A stretch of DNA of 64,000 nt, from assembly GCF_003429665.1 (NCBI RefSeq), contig NZ_QUWK01000011.1, positions 1 through 64,000 of the forward strand. Reading direction: 5' to 3'. Below are positions 20,087-29,399 of this stretch, piece by piece. Each line of letters starts with the position of its first letter. Position 1 is the stretch's first letter. The notes below the pieces were generated by a model. That model was given only the letters and a program-made list of their open reading frames with translations. It made no database searches and was not told the DNA's origin. Made by a program: the position numbers and the translations under genes. The stretch is from Sphaerochaeta halotolerans (lineage in GTDB: Bacteria; Spirochaetota; Spirochaetia; Sphaerochaetales; Sphaerochaetaceae).

Positions 20087-20287
20087 TCAGTAACGGGAAC
20101 GGAGCCAAAATGGCTCCGTTTTTTTAGTCTGGTAGGTTACCCCATCACGTGTAACTTCTGAGGTGAACATCTGATAGGGACGAACCCACAAGTAATTACT
20201 GTCATTTGGGCGGTACAGCACCATGGTGGAGAGCAATTCACTCTCAATGACCGTGTCCACCACTTGGTACAAGCCTCCCTTGAAATG
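20087..20287 (-). pseudogene. DUF1653 relic truncated at both ends
   Basis: HFKGGLYQVVDTVIESELLSTMVLYRPNDSNYLWVRPYQMFTSEVTRDGV; no ATG/GTG start before an in-frame TGA; 5' side enters the 157-bp repeat, 3' side reads through the 20099-20126 terminator. Confidence 0.6.
20099..20126 (+). terminator. terminator of the RRM gene
   Basis: AACGGAGCC-AAAAT-GGCTCCGTT + T-run. Confidence 0.85.
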
Positions 20288-20440
20288 AAAGGTATCAATA
20301 CCTCAGGGCAAGCCCTGGACTCAGGAGGCGTTGCCTCCTTTTCCGCCCCAAAGGACGAGGTATCTCACCTTGCTTTCCCGGCACTCGCCCCAGAGAGGAA
20401 CCTTCCTTCTGATTCCTTTCCTCTCGCTCCGTTGGGGAAT
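20284..20440 (+). repeat. copy A of a ~157-bp structured dispersed repeat
   Basis: near-identical to 25311-25466: AATGAAAGGTATCAATACC...GGACTCAGGAGGCGTTGCCTCCTTTTCCGCCCCAA...GTTGGGGAAT. Confidence 0.92.
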
Positions 20441-20473
20441 GACGATACCATCCCCTTTGTATCTGCTGGGGAA

Positions 20474-22336
20474 CTACCATGCCCCACCGCCTCCACCGCC
20501 AAAACCGCCGCCAGAGAATCCACTGGAGCCAAACGAGGAGTGGATGGGGGATCGAGAACCACTCTTTGCCTGTGCATATACTGCCTTTTCCATGACACTG
20601 GTATGCATCCTATGGCTTAGTGCACTATAGAACAGTGCATTTCTAATCGGCCGGTTCCCCATATACCACTGCGGCTCAGCGAGCGCTATTTTTGCGAACT
20701 TTTTTGCCCAGACATCTTCCAACCCAAGCACGATAGCATAGCTGAGGACGTGGTAGAACAGTGATGGGTCGCTGTCGATCATCATTTTCAGCTTGTCCAT
20801 TTCCACCTTGCTTATGAATTCGCGATATCCCACAATCTCCTCAAGTTTCTTCTGGGCATACGTACTGCGTTTTCCTGTAACGATGGCCAGGAATCCGAGA
20901 TACGCAGGAATAGCAACAAGGAATAACGCCATGACTACCGAGTAGAAGACACCATGTCCAAATACGGAATTCATGAACAAAAAAGCAAATCCAAAGAGGA
21001 CGATTGCCGAGACACCAAGCAGGAAAAACTTGAATCCCTTCTTGAAAGCGGAAGAAGTCTCCCAGATGGCATTGAGGCGACTGGCAACCAAAGCAAAAAC
21101 GCCAAGGCTGGAGAAGCCAACTACCAAGAACACCACCGTTTCAGTGCCAATGTAGGATATTGTAGAGGCAATCGCCAACATAACTACCGAGAGGGCACCA
21201 TACAACATGGCAGCAATACGCTTGCGTTCTGCCTTTCCATCCCTAAGCTCCCGCTCTCCCTTGAAATAGGAACGAACCTCCGTTTTTGCCTTCTCAAGAT
21301 CTTTGCTGAAAGTCCCTTTCTCCAACTGTTTGAGCGTCACTTCTGTACCATCCCCACAGGCAAACAGTGCAGAAAACAGATGTTTTTCGTGTGCCTTGGT
21401 GGTAGCGGGCTCCTTGATCTTGGTAAAGGTGAACTCCTTCTTGCTGAGTTCGCTGATGGTCAAGCAACCTTGGTCTGCCCAGTAGAAAATCATGCTGGTT
21501 AGATCTTTGTTATCAACTACCCCATCGGCCAAATAACCCACTTCCATCGGAGAAAGATCCTCTGGAGGATCAAAACGCACTACAGGAACAAAGAGCTCCT
21601 CTTTTCCATAGCGGCGGAAAAGGAATGTAGCATGCACTGTGGCAGCAAATGCAACCAAGATGGCAAAGATTGATGCAGGAATGGTGAAATCTATAAAAGG
21701 GCGCACATCAGAATAGTATCCCTCATCCATCTGCACCCGTAGGGTAAGTGCTTCTCCTGGGTACAGGTCATTCGCTTCCCCTGTTATTGTTTTTCCATCA
21801 GCACTAATGGAAAAACTTCCACGTTGTGCAGTGGATCCATATGTTCCCCCGGTAAGAAAGACCAGGGAACGATCAATAGGTTTGGGTAAGTTCACGGTAA
21901 AGGAAACATGCTGTATGGGAGCTTGCCACCCTACCCCTACAATATTGTAGTAAAACTCATCATATTCATCGTTTCTGTCGTCACCGATGGCGTAGTCATA
22001 CCTGATCTGGTACTCCTGGATACCTGTCACTGTCCTGTTCTCCGATCCAAGACGGAACGTGGCATACCCAGAGGAAACCGAGTCCCTAACAATCGGCACG
22101 TTGGCCTCAAGGTTGGTGAGCTTCACGTTCTGTCGACCAAAGAGAACCGGTATTTCCCGGTAGATACCATGTCGAGGAGAAGAGAAATCAACAACAATGT
22201 GTTCCTGCACTGCGTAACTATTATCCAGTCTTACATCAACTTGTAAATCATATGACTCAAATTGATAGTCCACTGCAGGCAATAGCACCAGAGTGAAAGA
22301 GACAACCCATAGCAACAACAGTGGTTTTTTTACCAT
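20474..22336 (-). CDS. DUF2207 predicted membrane protein with Gly-rich C-terminus
   Basis: N-terminal DUF2207-like domain, multiple TM, C-terminal SGGGFGGGGGGAW; partnered with lemA. Confidence 0.85.
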   Translation of the reverse strand: MVKKPLLLLWVVSFTLVLLPAVDYQFESYDLQVDVRLDNSYAVQEHIVVDFSSPRHGIYREIPVLFGRQNVKLTNLEANVPIVRDSVSSGYATFRLGSENRTVTGIQEYQIRYDYAIGDDRNDEYDEFYYNIVGVGWQAPIQHVSFTVNLPKPIDRSLVFLTGGTYGSTAQRGSFSISADGKTITGEANDLYPGEALTLRVQMDEGYYSDVRPFIDFTIPASIFAILVAFAATVHATFLFRRYGKEELFVPVVRFDPPEDLSPMEVGYLADGVVDNKDLTSMIFYWADQGCLTISELSKKEFTFTKIKEPATTKAHEKHLFSALFACGDGTEVTLKQLEKGTFSKDLEKAKTEVRSYFKGERELRDGKAERKRIAAMLYGALSVVMLAIASTISYIGTETVVFLVVGFSSLGVFALVASRLNAIWETSSAFKKGFKFFLLGVSAIVLFGFAFLFMNSVFGHGVFYSVVMALFLVAIPAYLGFLAIVTGKRSTYAQKKLEEIVGYREFISKVEMDKLKMMIDSDPSLFYHVLSYAIVLGLEDVWAKKFAKIALAEPQWYMGNRPIRNALFYSALSHRMHTSVMEKAVYAQAKSGSRSPIHSSFGSSGFSGGGFGGGGGGAW

Positions 22337-22887
22337 TAAAACTTCACCTCTACACGAGCTCTGGCCTCCTCCTCGATTTCCAAATAGGGTTTCTTAGAGA
22401 AATGTGCCATGGAAGCTATGATCGAAGAAGGGAATACCTCACAAATGGTGTTCAATTGCTTGATAATGGCGTTGTAGTACTTACGAGCGCCCAACAATTG
22501 TTCTTCAATCTTCTGCAGCTGAGCTTGGAGGTCCAAAAATCCTTGGTTTGCCTTCAAGTCAGGATATGCCTCACTGAGGGCAAACAGAGATTTAAGGGTG
22601 GAACTGAAGGCATTATTTGCCTCATTCTTGTCTACCATTCCCGTTGCATTCATCGCCATATTCCTTGCCTCAATGACCTTTCGCAACGTCTCTTCCTCAT
22701 GCTTGGCATACCCTTTCACCGTCTCAACAAGATTAGGTACTAGGTCATAGCGCTGTTTAAGGTGGGCATCAATTGCCGACTCTGCTTCTTCAGCCTGATT
22801 TCGTAGCCGAACGTACCGGTTATAGATACTAATCCCATACAAGACAAGCAGAAGCACCACTGCAATCAATAGATAGGCAATTGTCAT
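22336..22887 (-). CDS. LemA family protein
   Basis: N-terminal TM, YNRYVRLRNQAEEAESAIDAHLKQRYDLVPNLVETVKGYAKHEEETL. Confidence 0.95.
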   Translation of the reverse strand: MTIAYLLIAVVLLLVLYGISIYNRYVRLRNQAEEAESAIDAHLKQRYDLVPNLVETVKGYAKHEEETLRKVIEARNMAMNATGMVDKNEANNAFSSTLKSLFALSEAYPDLKANQGFLDLQAQLQKIEEQLLGARKYYNAIIKQLNTICEVFPSSIIASMAHFSKKPYLEIEEEARARVEVKF

Positions 22888-22995
22888 ACAATCCTCTCCT
22901 TACTCCATACTAATGTGTAGCATGCAATATGCGGAAGCTCCGGTCAAGAGTTCGACAAAAAGAAGCTATGAAGCTTGCAATGGAAGCGATTGTAC

Positions 22996-23009
22996 TGTAT
23001 CTTTATTCG
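22996..23009 (+). promoter_or_regulatory. candidate ARG box 1 upstream of argR
   Basis: TGTATCTTTATTCG. Confidence 0.45.
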
Positions 23010-23017
23010 TGTAAAAC

Positions 23018-23031
23018 GCATAAATATTCCA
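23018..23031 (+). promoter_or_regulatory. candidate ARG box 2 upstream of argR
   Basis: GCATAAATATTCCA, 22 bp from box 1, similar to motifs upstream of carA. Confidence 0.55.
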
Positions 23032-23050
23032 TTCCAGGAGAATCCAAACC

Positions 23051-23521
23051 ATGAGGGAACGACACAACCGGTTGGCGGTCGTCAAAGAACTTATCAAGAA
23101 TAATAGGATCGACAACCAGGATACGCTGCTGGAGATGCTTAAAACCGAGGGGTATACAGTTACACAGGCTACGTTATCCCGCGATTTGAAGATGCTCAAG
23201 GTCGGAAAAATTTCCGACGGTTGGTCAGGCTACTACTATAGTTTGCCGGAAAATGACTTAATCAGTGAATCAGAGAAGAGCTACATTCAAGATGTACGAA
23301 GAGGAATCCTGTCCATAGAATTTTCAGGAAACTTCGGTGTCATCAAGACCAGACCGGGACATGCCAATTCGGTCGGTATTGCCTTGGATGTGCTGGCAAT
23401 CCCTGAGATTCTTGGAACCTTGGCCGGTGATGACACCATCTTTGTCATCCTCCGAGAAGGGATGACCAAGGAAGATCTGCAGGAGAGCTTCAAGACACGC
23501 ATCCCCGACATAGAAGAGTAA
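23051..23521 (+). CDS. argR: arginine repressor ArgR
   Basis: LKTEGYTVTQATLSRDLKMLKVGK; C-terminal GTLAGDDTIFVILR. Confidence 0.95.
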   Translation: MRERHNRLAVVKELIKNNRIDNQDTLLEMLKTEGYTVTQATLSRDLKMLKVGKISDGWSGYYYSLPENDLISESEKSYIQDVRRGILSIEFSGNFGVIKTRPGHANSVGIALDVLAIPEILGTLAGDDTIFVILREGMTKEDLQESFKTRIPDIEE

Positions 23522-23540
23522 TCATACCTTGCCTAGAAAC

Positions 23541-23568
23541 GCCCCTCCGCTTACAATGGAGGGGCTTT
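23541..23568 (+). terminator. terminator of argR
   Basis: GCCCCTCC-GCTTACAAT-GGAGGGGC-TTT. Confidence 0.75.
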
Positions 23569-23592
23569 CATCTACCATAAGGAGCAACCACA

Positions 23593-25164
23593 ATGACATA
23601 CAAAAATCTCGATACAAGTACGGCTTTCAAAACTCTGGGAGCTCTCGAGGCAAGTGACCTAAGACAAGTCCTGAATCCTGAGCGCATCAAAACCTACCAG
23701 GTCAAAGCCAGTGATACACTGATGTACAACTATGCGGCAATGCCAATTGATGAACACCATCTTTCGGTCCTACAACAGTTGAGTGACGAACTCCAACTTA
23801 CCCAGAAGTACCAAGCGCTCGTTGATGGAAACGTCATGAATACCGGAGAGAATCGCCTTGTGCTGCACCATCTCACCCGTGGCCAAGTAGGAAAAACTGT
23901 AGAAGCTGACGGTGAAGACAAAGGAGCTTTCTACCGAGAGCAACTTTCCAGGATCAAGACCTTTTCCGATGCAGTTCGAAGTGGAACCATTGTAGGTTCA
24001 ACGGGAAAACGGTTTACCACCGTTGTCCAGATAGGAATCGGGGGAAGCGACCTAGGGCCAAGAGCCATCTATCTGGCCTTGAAGGGGTGGTGTACAAGAG
24101 AGGGTATTGAGCAGTTGAATGCCCAATTCATCAGCAATGTCGACCCTGATGATGCACAGGCTGTAATCGAACAGCTAGATTTGGAGCGTACGCTCTTCAT
24201 CTTGGTTTCCAAGAGTGGGACGACACTGGAAACTCTGACCAACCGAGATTTGGTCATTGAAGCCATCAAGAAAAGTGGCATTACAGGAATAGACCCTTCT
24301 GCCCATATGGTTGCAGTAACCAGCAAGAGCAGTCCACTTGCATCCTCATCCTCTGTACTCGATGCCTTTTTCATCGATGACTATATTGGAGGAAGGTACA
24401 GCTCCACCAGTGCAGTAGGGGCTGTCATTCTCTCCTTGGCCTACGGCTTCGAAACGGTACAGTTGTTCCTTGAGGGTGCCCATCAAGCTGACTTGGCAGC
24501 ACAATCCCCAAAAATCAGCGAAAATGCTGCCTTGCTTGATGCACTGCTCGGTGTCTACCTGCGCAACGTCCTTCACTATCCCAGTACTGCCATTCTACCC
24601 TACTCACAGGCATTGAGCCGCTTCCCAGCACACTTGCAACAACTTGACATGGAGAGCAATGGAAAGCATGTAAACCGTGATGGTGAGACACTCTCCTATC
24701 CCACCGGACCTGTTATTTTTGGCGAGCCTGGGACCAATGGACAACACTCCTTCTACCAGTTGCTGCACCAAGGGACCGATATCGTTCCTCTGCAGTTCAT
24801 TGGATTCTCTGTTTCCCAGTATGAGAAGGATATTCAGGTGGAAGGTTCGAGCAGCCAAGAAAAGCTCAATGCCAATCTGGTCGCCCAGATTGTAGCCTTT
24901 GCACGTGGAAAGGATGATACGAATCCTAATAAGCAGTTCTGTGGAAACCGACCAAGCAGCTTGCTCTACGCAAAACAGCTTAACCCTTCGGTCTTGGGTT
25001 CCTTGTTGGCACACTATGAGAATAAGGTGATGTTCCAAGGATTCATCTGGAATCTCAATAGTTTCGACCAGGAAGGGGTCCAATTGGGAAAGGTACTCGC
25101 AACCAAGGTTCTCAATGGCTGTGAAGGAGACGAGGTACTCGAATCCTTTATCGGCCTTCTGTAA
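23593..25164 (+). CDS. pgi: glucose-6-phosphate isomerase
   Basis: QIGIGGSDLGPRAIYLAL, VSKSGTTLETLTN, GEPGTNGQHSFYQLLHQGT. Confidence 0.95.
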   Translation: MTYKNLDTSTAFKTLGALEASDLRQVLNPERIKTYQVKASDTLMYNYAAMPIDEHHLSVLQQLSDELQLTQKYQALVDGNVMNTGENRLVLHHLTRGQVGKTVEADGEDKGAFYREQLSRIKTFSDAVRSGTIVGSTGKRFTTVVQIGIGGSDLGPRAIYLALKGWCTREGIEQLNAQFISNVDPDDAQAVIEQLDLERTLFILVSKSGTTLETLTNRDLVIEAIKKSGITGIDPSAHMVAVTSKSSPLASSSSVLDAFFIDDYIGGRYSSTSAVGAVILSLAYGFETVQLFLEGAHQADLAAQSPKISENAALLDALLGVYLRNVLHYPSTAILPYSQALSRFPAHLQQLDMESNGKHVNRDGETLSYPTGPVIFGEPGTNGQHSFYQLLHQGTDIVPLQFIGFSVSQYEKDIQVEGSSSQEKLNANLVAQIVAFARGKDDTNPNKQFCGNRPSSLLYAKQLNPSVLGSLLAHYENKVMFQGFIWNLNSFDQEGVQLGKVLATKVLNGCEGDEVLESFIGLL

Positions 25165-25177
25165 CACATCCTCTCCT

Positions 25178-25204
25178 CGGCCCCCGATTGGGGGCCGAAT
25201 TATT
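25178..25204 (+). terminator. terminator of pgi
   Basis: CGGCCCCC-GATT-GGGGGCCG. Confidence 0.7.
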
Positions 25205-25310
25205 CCTCACGTATCCTGCTTGCCTATGAAGGAAGAGATAAGTACTATTGTTATAAACTCAACAATAAAGTGTGAAGATTGAAAAAAGAACAACGACAGA
25301 TCGGCCATAC

Positions 25311-25466
25311 AATGAAAGGTATCAATACCCCAGGGCAGCCCTGGACTCAGGAGGCGTTGCCTCCTTTTCCGCCCCAAGGGACGGGGTATCTCACCTTGCT
25401 TTCCCGGCACTCGCTCCAGAGAGGAACCTTCCTGCTGATTCCTTTCCTCTCGCTCCGTTGGGGAAT
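25311..25466 (+). repeat. copy B of the ~157-bp structured dispersed repeat
   Basis: near-identical to 20284-20440, same orientation, a few substitutions and one 1-bp indel. Confidence 0.92.
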
Positions 25467-25496
25467 AAAGACACTCTCACAGCTCCTCCAGGGGAG

Positions 25497-25806
25497 CATG
25501 ACGACGATGGTGAACCTTGAAGATGAGTGCAACGGCACTGTTGTGCAAAGTCGCCTTCTTGGGTATTTCGCTCATTATAAGAAAATCTGTTTACTGCAAA
25601 GCGAATTGCAACAGCAATTGAGTATCCATCGTTCAACCATAGCCAATATGCTCAAGGGAATGGAACGAGATGGCTTAATCCTGAGGAAAGGAACGGAAGA
25701 AGCAGGTGGTCCTGAGAGAGACAGCAATGATTCAATGCCCTAGAAAAGAACAACGAGCGCAGTTCTTCACAATTACTGATCAAATCAGAAGGAATTTGGA
25801 AATAAT
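25497..25806 (+). pseudogene. degraded MarR-type regulator upstream of ABC exporter genes
   Basis: winged-helix LQSELQQQLSIHRSTIANMLKGMERDGLILRK, then frame loss; MarR-like RAQFFTITDQIRRNLEI continues in another frame up to the ABC start. Confidence 0.55.
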
Positions 25807-27537
25807 ATGTTTGCAGAACTACGAAAACTGACAGTAGGATATCGGCGTCCAACCATCCTCACTATGGTATTTGTTACTTTGGAAGTAATCATGGATGTCA
25901 TTATTCCCTTTCTCATGGCGTTTCTCATAGACCGAGGTATTGATGCAGGGAATTTTGATGAAATCCTCAAATGGGGTCTCTTGCTCCTTCTCTGCGCATC
26001 AGTAGCACTCCTTTTTGGGGTACTCTCAGGCCACTATGCTGCTAAAGCATCTACTGGATTTGCAAAGAATGTACGAAAGAAACTGTACCATCACACACAA
26101 GATTTCTCATTTTCCAATATCGACAAATTTTCTACCAGCAGCCTGGTGACCCGACTTACCACCGACGTCACCAATGTACAGCGTGCTTATCAGATGATCA
26201 TCCGAATAGCAGTACGCAGTCCGGGCATGCTTGTGTTTGCCTTCTTTATGGCGGTGTCCATAAACAAGACCTTGAGCTTGGTATATCTCGTCGCACTCCC
26301 GCTGCTGGCTATTGGGCTCTTCTTCCTGATCAAGGCTGCCTACCCCATCTTTACTCGGGTATTCAAGACCTATGATCGGCTCAATACAGTGGTTCAGGAA
26401 AATATCCGGGGAATCAGGGTGGTTAAATCATTTGTCAGGGAAGCATATGAGGTACAGAAGTTTGGTGTTGTATCTACTGACATCTATAATGATTTCAGCA
26501 AGGCCGAGAAAATCATCGCCTATAGCAGTCCCCTGATGCAGGGGATGATGTACCTCAGCCTCCTTTCTATCAGCTATATTGCAGCCCGATTGATTGTCTC
26601 CTCCTCCATGACCGCAGGGGAGTTGATGAGCTTCATCACCTACACTTCCCAGATTCTCATGAGCCTGATGATGCTCTCCATGGTTGTGGTTATGATTACC
26701 ATCAGCAGGGCCTCCGCAGTACGAATTGAGGAAGTTCTTACCGAACAGAGTGATCTGGCTGAGCAAAAGGATGCTATCACCAAAGTAGCCGACGGTTCGG
26801 TTTCTTTTTCCCATGTCTACTTCAGTTATACCAAAACCAAGGAAAAGTGTTGTCTCTGTGACATCAACCTCGATATTGCCAGTGGACAAACCATCGGCAT
26901 CCTAGGACCTACCGGTAGTGCGAAAAGCTCCCTCGTCCAGTTGATTCCACGACTGTATGATACCTTCAGCGGTTCGGTAAAGGTTGGAGGGGTGGATGTA
27001 CGGGACTATACACTGGAAAGTCTTAGGAAGGAGGTCGGCATGGTACTGCAGAAGAACCTTCTTTTCAGTGGGACCATAGCAGAAAATCTTCGTTGGGGTA
27101 ATGAACATGCTAGTGATGAGGAGCTGAGATGGGCTTGCCGCATTGCCCAGGCCGATGGATTCATACAGCAATTTCCAAATGGATATGAGACCTACATTGA
27201 ACAGGATGGATCCAATGTATCTGGAGGGCAGAAACAGAGGCTGTGCATTGCACGGGCATTGCTTAAGTATCCAAAAATCCTCATATTTGATGACTCAACC
27301 AGCGCTGTTGACACCAAAACAGATGCTGCCATCAGGGAAGGCTTGCTGCATGAGCTACCTGAAACCACGAAAATTATTATTGCGCAGCGAGTAACCTCGG
27401 TAATGGATGCTGACAAGATCATCATGCTCGATGATGGAAGAATTCACGATGTAGGTACCCACCAAGAGCTGATGGATCATTGTTCCCAATACAAGGAGAT
27501 GTATTGCAGCCAGATGCATAAGGAGGAACGAGCATGA
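25807..27537 (+). CDS. ABC transporter ATP-binding/permease, heterodimeric exporter subunit 1
   Basis: 6TM domain; GPTGSAKSS, NVSGGQKQRLCIARALL, ILIFDDSTSAVD. Confidence 0.93.
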   Translation: MFAELRKLTVGYRRPTILTMVFVTLEVIMDVIIPFLMAFLIDRGIDAGNFDEILKWGLLLLLCASVALLFGVLSGHYAAKASTGFAKNVRKKLYHHTQDFSFSNIDKFSTSSLVTRLTTDVTNVQRAYQMIIRIAVRSPGMLVFAFFMAVSINKTLSLVYLVALPLLAIGLFFLIKAAYPIFTRVFKTYDRLNTVVQENIRGIRVVKSFVREAYEVQKFGVVSTDIYNDFSKAEKIIAYSSPLMQGMMYLSLLSISYIAARLIVSSSMTAGELMSFITYTSQILMSLMMLSMVVVMITISRASAVRIEEVLTEQSDLAEQKDAITKVADGSVSFSHVYFSYTKTKEKCCLCDINLDIASGQTIGILGPTGSAKSSLVQLIPRLYDTFSGSVKVGGVDVRDYTLESLRKEVGMVLQKNLLFSGTIAENLRWGNEHASDEELRWACRIAQADGFIQQFPNGYETYIEQDGSNVSGGQKQRLCIARALLKYPKILIFDDSTSAVDTKTDAAIREGLLHELPETTKIIIAQRVTSVMDADKIIMLDDGRIHDVGTHQELMDHCSQYKEMYCSQMHKEERA

Positions 27538-29399
27538 ACAAGCCAAACTCCAAAATGCTTACATTCGATTGGCCAACCTTGAAACGTCTTTTCACCTACA
27601 TCTTTGTACCATACAAGCTACGCTTTCTCGTTGTCTTGGTCTGTATCCTTGTCAGTGCTCTTGCATCAGTTGCGGGATCATTATTCCTGCGAATCTTGAT
27701 CGATACCTATATCGTACCGATGGCACAAAACCCTGAAACCGCCTCCTTTGCCCCGCTGATACAGGCACTTCTGGTGATGGCAGCGATTTATGCTGCAGGT
27801 GTCATTGCAACATTTATGTACAACCGTTTGATGATCACCATAGCCCAAGGAACCTTGAAAACTCTTCGTGATGGAATGTTCATCCATATGCAGAAGCTTT
27901 CAATCAAGTTCTTCGACACCAAATCCCACGGGGATCTGATGAGTCTGTATACCAACGATACTGATACACTCAGGCAGATGGTAAGTCAATCAATCCCGAA
28001 CTTCGTCAACTCAATCATCACGGTATTGGCTATCTTCTTTGCCATGCTTTTTACTAGCTGGCAACTGACACTGGTTGTCCTATTCTCACTTGCGATAATG
28101 CTGAAAATCTCCTCTTTTGTTGCAGGAAAAAGTGGCGCACACTTTGTTGAGCAACAGAAGTCAATCGGAAAAACCAACGGCTATATAGAAGAGATGATCA
28201 ATGGACAGAAGATCATCAAGGTCTTCACCTATGAGCAGAAAGCCAAAGAACGCTTTGATGTATTGAATGAAGAAATGAACAACCATGCATTCAATGCAAA
28301 CCGGTTTGCCAACATACTCATGCCGATTATGGGCAACATCAGTTACATCCAGTACGTCCTGGTCGCAATTGTTGGAGGAATATTGGCAATTAATGGCATA
28401 GGGGCATTAACCCTGGGAATCATCGCTGCCTTCCTTCAGTTAAGCAGGACGATCAACATGCCAATCAACCAGATGGCGAACCAACTGAATGCCGTCGTGA
28501 TGGCACTGGCAGGAACCAAACGTATCTTCGCCTTGCTTGATGAGGAACCGGAAGGAGACGAGGGATTCATCACCTTGGTCAATCTCTCAGAGACAGGGGA
28601 AGAGACACCTGAGAGAAATGAACGGTGGGCTTGGAAAGATCCCCGTACAGGAACACTCACTGAGTTGAAAGGTCAGGTCTCCCTCACCGGTGTAGACTTT
28701 GGGTACACCGAAGAGACCTTGGTGCTCAAGAACATTACCATTCACGCAGAACCTGGGCAGAAAATCGCCTTGGTCGGTGCTACCGGTGCTGGCAAGACCA
28801 CCATCACTAATCTGATCAATCGCTTCTACGATATTGCTGATGGTAAGATTCGCTACGATGGAATCAATATCAACAAGATATGCAAGGCTGATCTACGACG
28901 CTCACTGGGTGTAGTACTGCAGGATGTTCATCTCTTCAGTGGAACGGTCATGGATAACATCCGCTATGGCAATCTGGAAGCAGGCGATGAAGAGGTGATC
29001 AAGGCAGCAAAATTGGCCAATGCCGACTCCTTCATTGCACACCTTCCCCAAGGGTATCAAACGCAACTCAGCGGCGATGGTTCCACGCTCTCGCAGGGAC
29101 AGCGACAGCTCATCTCCATTGCACGTGCCATTGTGGCCGACCCCCCTGTCCTCGTGCTTGATGAAGCAACCAGCAGCATCGATACCCATACAGAGGAAGT
29201 GGTTCAGAAAGGGATGGACGCCCTCATGGAAGGCAGAACGGTATTTGTTATCGCCCACCGGCTCTCGACCATTCACAACGCCGATGTCATCATGGTGTTG
29301 CAAATGGGAGAAATCATTGAGAGGGGAACCCATGCAGAGCTCATGGCTCTTGGGGGTCAGTACTACCGTCTCTATACTGGTGTTTTTGAACTGGAGTAG
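27534..29399 (+). CDS. ABC transporter ATP-binding/permease, heterodimeric exporter subunit 2
   Basis: GATGAGKTTITN, LSQGQRQLISIARAI, VLVLDEATSSID. Confidence 0.93.
   Translation: MNKPNSKMLTFDWPTLKRLFTYIFVPYKLRFLVVLVCILVSALASVAGSLFLRILIDTYIVPMAQNPETASFAPLIQALLVMAAIYAAGVIATFMYNRLMITIAQGTLKTLRDGMFIHMQKLSIKFFDTKSHGDLMSLYTNDTDTLRQMVSQSIPNFVNSIITVLAIFFAMLFTSWQLTLVVLFSLAIMLKISSFVAGKSGAHFVEQQKSIGKTNGYIEEMINGQKIIKVFTYEQKAKERFDVLNEEMNNHAFNANRFANILMPIMGNISYIQYVLVAIVGGILAINGIGALTLGIIAAFLQLSRTINMPINQMANQLNAVVMALAGTKRIFALLDEEPEGDEGFITLVNLSETGEETPERNERWAWKDPRTGTLTELKGQVSLTGVDFGYTEETLVLKNITIHAEPGQKIALVGATGAGKTTITNLINRFYDIADGKIRYDGININKICKADLRRSLGVVLQDVHLFSGTVMDNIRYGNLEAGDEEVIKAAKLANADSFIAHLPQGYQTQLSGDGSTLSQGQRQLISIARAIVADPPVLVLDEATSSIDTHTEEVVQKGMDALMEGRTVFVIAHRLSTIHNADVIMVLQMGEIIERGTHAELMALGGQYYRLYTGVFELE

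Noticed and set aside
20264-20620. ORFs spanning the repeat (ALDSGGVASFSAPKDEVSHLAFPAL...) also seen at 25272-25520
   Set aside because: Similarity between the two ORFs is explained by the DNA repeat, which is open in most frames; not evidence of a protein family.
26880-26940. Unusual Walker A GPTGSAKSS in the first ABC subunit
   Set aside because: GSAKS variants recur in MDR-type heterodimeric exporters; not novel and the lysine is retained.
29372-29399. Convergent overlap of the ABC exporter and EamA genes
   Set aside because: Short tail-to-tail overlaps occur several times in this compact window (also 47801-47808 and 52468-52487); ordinary.
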